In this document: positions 24,045 through 26,385 of the stretch, piece by piece
Numbering within the stretch: the first letter of the stretch is position 1
Layout: each line of letters begins with the position of its first letter
From: CAZZKJ01 sp964654695
GTDB lineage: Bacteria > Krumholzibacteriota > Krumholzibacteriia > WVZY01
Reading direction: 5' to 3'
DNA: 26,385 nt
NCBI GenBank assembly: GCA_964654695.1
Contig: CAZZKJ010000033.1
Span: 1-26,385 of the forward strand
Made by a program: the position numbers and the translations under genes
The notes under the pieces: model-generated
Told to the model about the DNA's origin: nothing
Databases searched by the model: none
The model's input: only the letters and a program-made list of their open reading frames with translations

Positions 24045-25581
24045 TATATTGTGGAACAACAGTTTTCTTGTCGGGACTTATCTCCTTCAACACGTCCAGA
24101 AAAGCTTCAACCACGCGAGGATCTAATTTAATACCGGCAACACGCCTCAATTCGGCAATCGCTTCCTCGTGCGATCTGCCCTTCCGGTAGGGGCGATCTG
24201 AAGTTATGGCATCGTATGTGTCGGCGGCCGCGACTATCCTGCACATAAGCGGTATTTGCTCTCCTTTCATTCCGTCGGGATATCCCGATCCATCATACGC
24301 TTCATGATGATGCAGGATGAGGGGAACGATAGGATGCATTTCTCCGAGCGATCTTATCATGGATACTCCGAGCGCTGGATGTTCCTTAACCTTCTCCATT
24401 TCTTCTTCAGTGAGTTTGCCCGGCCGCAGCAGCAGTTTGTCTGGCAGACCTATTTTACCGATGTCGTGAAGGACTGAGGCCAGATAGAGTTCGTGCTTTT
24501 CTTTGGAATTGAGTCCCAGTTTTTCGGCTATTAAAAGGGAAAAACGGCTGACGCGCGTTGAGTGGCCGCTGGTATACTTATCCTTGGCCTGCATCGTCCT
24601 GATCAGGGTTTCGACGGTATTGTAAAATAGATTTCTCAGGTCTTCGTAGAGCTTCGCGTTATCAACCGCCGTAGCCGCCTTGGTGGCGAGAGCGCTCAAA
24701 AGTATTAAATTGGAAGGGGTTAGGGTGGTGGCTGTGTTCAAAGTATCGAGATAAACCAGACCCAATACTTTGCCTCTTGAAATCAATGGAGACGCTATGG
24801 AGCTTACCGGAGAGGAGGATTCCTTTTTGAAACTCCCCTGGGAGACTTCGCTTATCAGTACACTCTTTGTAAGAATCGACTCGCATTTTTTTATTGTTTT
24901 ATCCAATATCGTTTGGCTCACGACTATTTCGGTGTTTTTCTCAAGAGCTGTAGGCGTTCTCCTGACATGAAGCATGAGCAGGCCGGAATCGGAATTGAGG
25001 AGGAAAATATAAGCTCGGGACGCAGGCAGGATGCTCATGACCAGGTTGGTGAAATTTTCCAACAGCGAATTTATATCCTCAATTTCCCGAAGAACTCCAT
25101 CAGCCAGGTACAAGCTCTTTAGAGAATCGTGCGATTCCAGGAGGTGAGCCTGGTCGGTAGTTTTTATTATATCTTCTATGATTATGTCATCTGCGGATTG
25201 AGTAACCCGCAGTGTTTTGTCGTTTGCAAAAGGCTTATCTATGGTTACATAAAGTTGGAGTGGGATGCTTGCATCATAGGGAGTGGAGCCTTCGGCTTCT
25301 ACGGAGAAGTTGACATTGGCCACCGCCAGCTCATCGCCGGGATTGAGTTTTTCTTTTGTTATTTTCCTGCCGTTGAGGAAAGTTCCATTTGTGCTCTGCA
25401 GGTCTTTAACATAATAATTTCCACTGTTGCTCATGATAACGGCATGGAACCGCGAAATGGCAGCGCTGTCAAGGCACAGGCTGTTATTCCTGTCCCGTCC
25501 GATAGTAAGCGGCAGCCTGCTATCGCTGAGAGATATGGATTCACCTTTTCGGTTCCCCGAGATTATGCGCAGATGCAGCAT
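24037..25581 (-). CDS. FHA-GAF-HD-GYP protein, probable cyclic-di-GMP phosphodiesterase
   Basis: 514 residues. FHA domain at about 1-98: IGRDRNNSL (R29), ISRFHAVI (S43, H46), STNGTFLNGRKI. GAF domain at about 165-320 (ILPASRAYIFLLN, ASPLISRGKVLGLVYLDTLN). HD-GYP domain at about 330-505: HSTRVSRFSLLIAEKLGL, SVLHDIGKIGLPD, LILHHHEAYDGSGYPDGMKGEQIP, ADTYDAITSDRPYRKG. The HD pair and the HHExxDGxGYP motif are intact, so hydrolysis of cyclic-di-GMP is expected. The FHA domain should bind a phosphothreonine protein and the GAF a small ligand, making this a response node linking Ser/Thr phosphorylation to cyclic-di-GMP. The other FHA and PP2C genes lie about 2-3 kb away. Confidence 0.93.
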   Translation of the reverse strand: MLHLRIISGNRKGESISLSDSRLPLTIGRDRNNSLCLDSAAISRFHAVIMSNSGNYYVKDLQSTNGTFLNGRKITKEKLNPGDELAVANVNFSVEAEGSTPYDASIPLQLYVTIDKPFANDKTLRVTQSADDIIIEDIIKTTDQAHLLESHDSLKSLYLADGVLREIEDINSLLENFTNLVMSILPASRAYIFLLNSDSGLLMLHVRRTPTALEKNTEIVVSQTILDKTIKKCESILTKSVLISEVSQGSFKKESSSPVSSIASPLISRGKVLGLVYLDTLNTATTLTPSNLILLSALATKAATAVDNAKLYEDLRNLFYNTVETLIRTMQAKDKYTSGHSTRVSRFSLLIAEKLGLNSKEKHELYLASVLHDIGKIGLPDKLLLRPGKLTEEEMEKVKEHPALGVSMIRSLGEMHPIVPLILHHHEAYDGSGYPDGMKGEQIPLMCRIVAAADTYDAITSDRPYRKGRSHEEAIAELRRVAGIKLDPRVVEAFLDVLKEISPDKKTVVPQYTI

Positions 25582-25680
25582 CCTGCTTGCCTTCTTGAAT
25601 TTGAAAACGTTAGCTGTTTTAACTGATTGGCTTAAGCAAAAATCAGGGCAAACAGGCCGGCCGAAAACATCCTAAATAAT

Positions 25681-25704
25681 AAAATATCAAGAATTTGATA
25701 TTTT
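25681..25704. other. AT-rich perfect hairpin
   Basis: AAAATATCAA (25681-25690) and TTGATATTTT (25695-25704) pair perfectly around the four-base loop GAAT. A short T-run follows six bases later on the plus strand (TTTTT at 25710-25714). No plus-strand gene reads in from nearby, so an operator or cruciform is as likely as a terminator. Confidence 0.5.
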
Positions 25705-25858
25705 ACTTGTTTTTAAAGCCGTTAAGATGAAGCAGCGCAGGTAAATCCTGCCGGCGGGGCGCCCATATGGATAAATAATTCAAGATGCGCCGGTAAAATA
25801 GCCTAACATATTTGATTGCAGGCGAATAGCCTATAATAAGCGTTGATATAAAACCTCC

Positions 25859-25887
25859 TTGACAGCACAATATCTTGTATGGAATAT
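25859..25887 (+). promoter_or_regulatory. Sigma-70-like promoter of the class II ribonucleotide reductase
   Basis: A perfect TTGACA (25859-25864), 17 bases, then GAATAT (25882-25887, matching the consensus at A2, A5 and T6). Transcription would start near 25894, leaving a leader of about 120 bases. The spacer is filled by an NrdR-box-like sequence. Confidence 0.5.
25865..25880. promoter_or_regulatory. NrdR-box-like operator 1
   Basis: GCACAATATCTTGTAT matches the known 16-base NrdR box pattern (acaCwAtATaTwGtgt) at 13 of 16 positions. It sits between the -35 and -10 hexamers. NrdR is the nucleotide-sensing repressor of ribonucleotide reductase genes. Confidence 0.55.
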
Positions 25888-25903
25888 TCACATTCACCGC
25901 AAA

Positions 25904-25919
25904 ATGTAGTATCTTGTGA
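25904..25919. promoter_or_regulatory. NrdR-box-like operator 2 (weaker)
   Basis: ATGTAGTATCTTGTGA matches the NrdR pattern at about 10-11 of 16 positions and shares TATCTTGT with box 1. The centre-to-centre distance is 39 bases, somewhat longer than the usual three helical turns. It lies just downstream of the predicted transcript start. Confidence 0.4.
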
Positions 25920-26016
25920 TTGCGGCAAGAAAAAGCGCATCTTTAGGTTTGAATATGCAAAATGAGACAAAGGGATGGTAAAAGACATTTGTTTATCTGA
26001 GTAATAAGGAGCGAGA

Positions 26017-26385
26017 ATGGACACCTATACAAGCCCCGTAAATATAGATCTTACCGATAATGCCATAAAAGTTCTCGAAAAAAGGTATCTTCGCAAAGAT
26101 ACGAATGGAAAAGTCATAGAATCTCCGGAAGAGATGTTCAAACGCGTTGCGAGAAATATTTCCAACGCGGAGCTTCTTTATAATAACAGCGAAGAAAACC
26201 GGGTAAAATGGGAAAATGAATTTTTCAATATCATGACCAACCTGGAATTTCTTCCCAATTCTCCGACTCTTATGAACGCCGGAGCGGAGCTTCAACAACT
26301 TTCAGCCTGTTTCGTCCTGCCAGTAGAGGACTCGATGGACTCGATCTTTGAAGCTATCAAGCATACCGCTTTGATACATAAAAGT
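26017..26385 (+). CDS. nrdJ: Class II (adenosylcobalamin-dependent) ribonucleotide reductase, N-terminal part
   Basis: 123 residues before the window ends. AAGGAG lies five bases before the ATG. The sequence has the NrdJ opening pattern: LTDNAIKVLEKRYLRKDTNGKVIESPEEMFKRVARNISNAE, then NLEFLPNSPTLMNAGAELQQLSACFVLPVEDSMDSIFEAIKHTALIHKS. LPNSPTLMNAG and QLSACFVLPVEDS are hallmarks; the Cys in SACF is one of the redox-active cysteines. Class II enzymes reduce ribonucleotides to deoxyribonucleotides using B12 and need no oxygen, suiting variable oxygen supply. The catalytic and C-terminal parts lie outside the window. Confidence 0.92.
   Translation, partial: MDTYTSPVNIDLTDNAIKVLEKRYLRKDTNGKVIESPEEMFKRVARNISNAELLYNNSEENRVKWENEFFNIMTNLEFLPNSPTLMNAGAELQQLSACFVLPVEDSMDSIFEAIKHTALIHKS

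Larger units (their letters stand above)
25582..26016. other. Intergenic regulatory region upstream of ribonucleotide reductase
   Basis: A stretch of 435 bases without a gene. It holds an AT-rich ten-base-pair hairpin, an isolated TATAAT at 25832-25837 whose only -35-like partner (TTGATT at 25812) is 14 bases away, and a better promoter with NrdR-box-like sequences just before the reductase gene. I do not see the B12-box sequence of a cobalamin riboswitch. Confidence 0.6.

Noticed and set aside
25129..25626. 165-codon frame opposite the HD-GYP gene
   Set aside because: It is a shadow of a protein with three recognised domains on the minus strand.
25582..26016. Cobalamin riboswitch before the B12-dependent reductase
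   Set aside because: I could not find the conserved B12-box core, and the NrdR-like boxes explain regulation better.
25993..26298. 101-codon minus-strand frame opposite the reductase
   Set aside because: The plus strand clearly encodes the NrdJ N-terminus with conserved motifs.
1..26385. tRNA, rRNA, prophage or insertion-sequence genes
   Set aside because: No cloverleaf with a GTTCRA-type T-loop context, no rRNA-like sequence, and no integrase or transposase motifs were seen on either strand.

Overview
The window reads as a scaffold from a draft or metagenome-assembled bacterial genome: it contains a 100-base run of N and both ends cut through genes. The organism is Gram-negative-like. It encodes a predicted outer-membrane protein, a lipoprotein, Sec signal peptides and a complete Bat (aerotolerance-type) operon of the sort seen in Bacteroidetes, Spirochaetes and other FCB-type or deltaproteobacteria-like lineages. 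Coding GC looks moderate. The phylum cannot be fixed from this sequence; an FCB-superphylum or candidate-phylum bacterium is the best guess.

Layout. (1) 1-9125, plus strand: the end of a TPR-like gene, a zinc-ribbon membrane protein directly abutting a divergent class II fructose-1,6-bisphosphatase (glpX), rarA, and two large overlapping genes for an AddAB/AdnAB-like helicase-nuclease pair. RarA and the helicase-nuclease pair are DNA-maintenance functions. (2) 9126-9744: a gene-free convergent intergenic region with a GC-rich 207-bp tandem repeat interrupted by the assembly gap. (3) 9745-11320, minus strand: a HAD phosphatase (TTG start) translationally coupled to an internally duplicated polytopic membrane protein. 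(4) 11484-20020, plus strand: the Bat operon, namely MoxR ATPase, DUF58 protein, a membrane-anchored DUF4381-like protein, BatA, a BatB-BatC fusion, BatD and BatE, behind a good sigma-70-like promoter. (5) 20096-25581: a signalling block with a coiled-coil FHA protein divergent from a PP2C phosphatase, an outer-membrane-type protein, a lipoprotein with its own near-consensus promoter, and an FHA-GAF-HD-GYP cyclic-di-GMP phosphodiesterase. (6) 25582-26385: a regulatory region with NrdR-box-like sequences and the start of a class II (B12-dependent) ribonucleotide reductase.

How it fits together. MoxR plus the VWA proteins form a putative envelope chaperone/insertion machine: DUF58, BatA and BatB carry metal-binding VWA folds, while BatC, BatD and BatE project TPR, Ig-like and SH3-like domains from the membrane. 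The FHA/PP2C/HD-GYP block points to Ser/Thr phospho-signalling tied to cyclic-di-GMP turnover, although no Ser/Thr kinase lies in the window. The parts least explained by standard annotation are the repeat array, the operator-like dyad in the 11.4-kb promoter region, the duplicated membrane protein and the unusual GlpX active-site loop. I did not find a clearly new multi-gene system.
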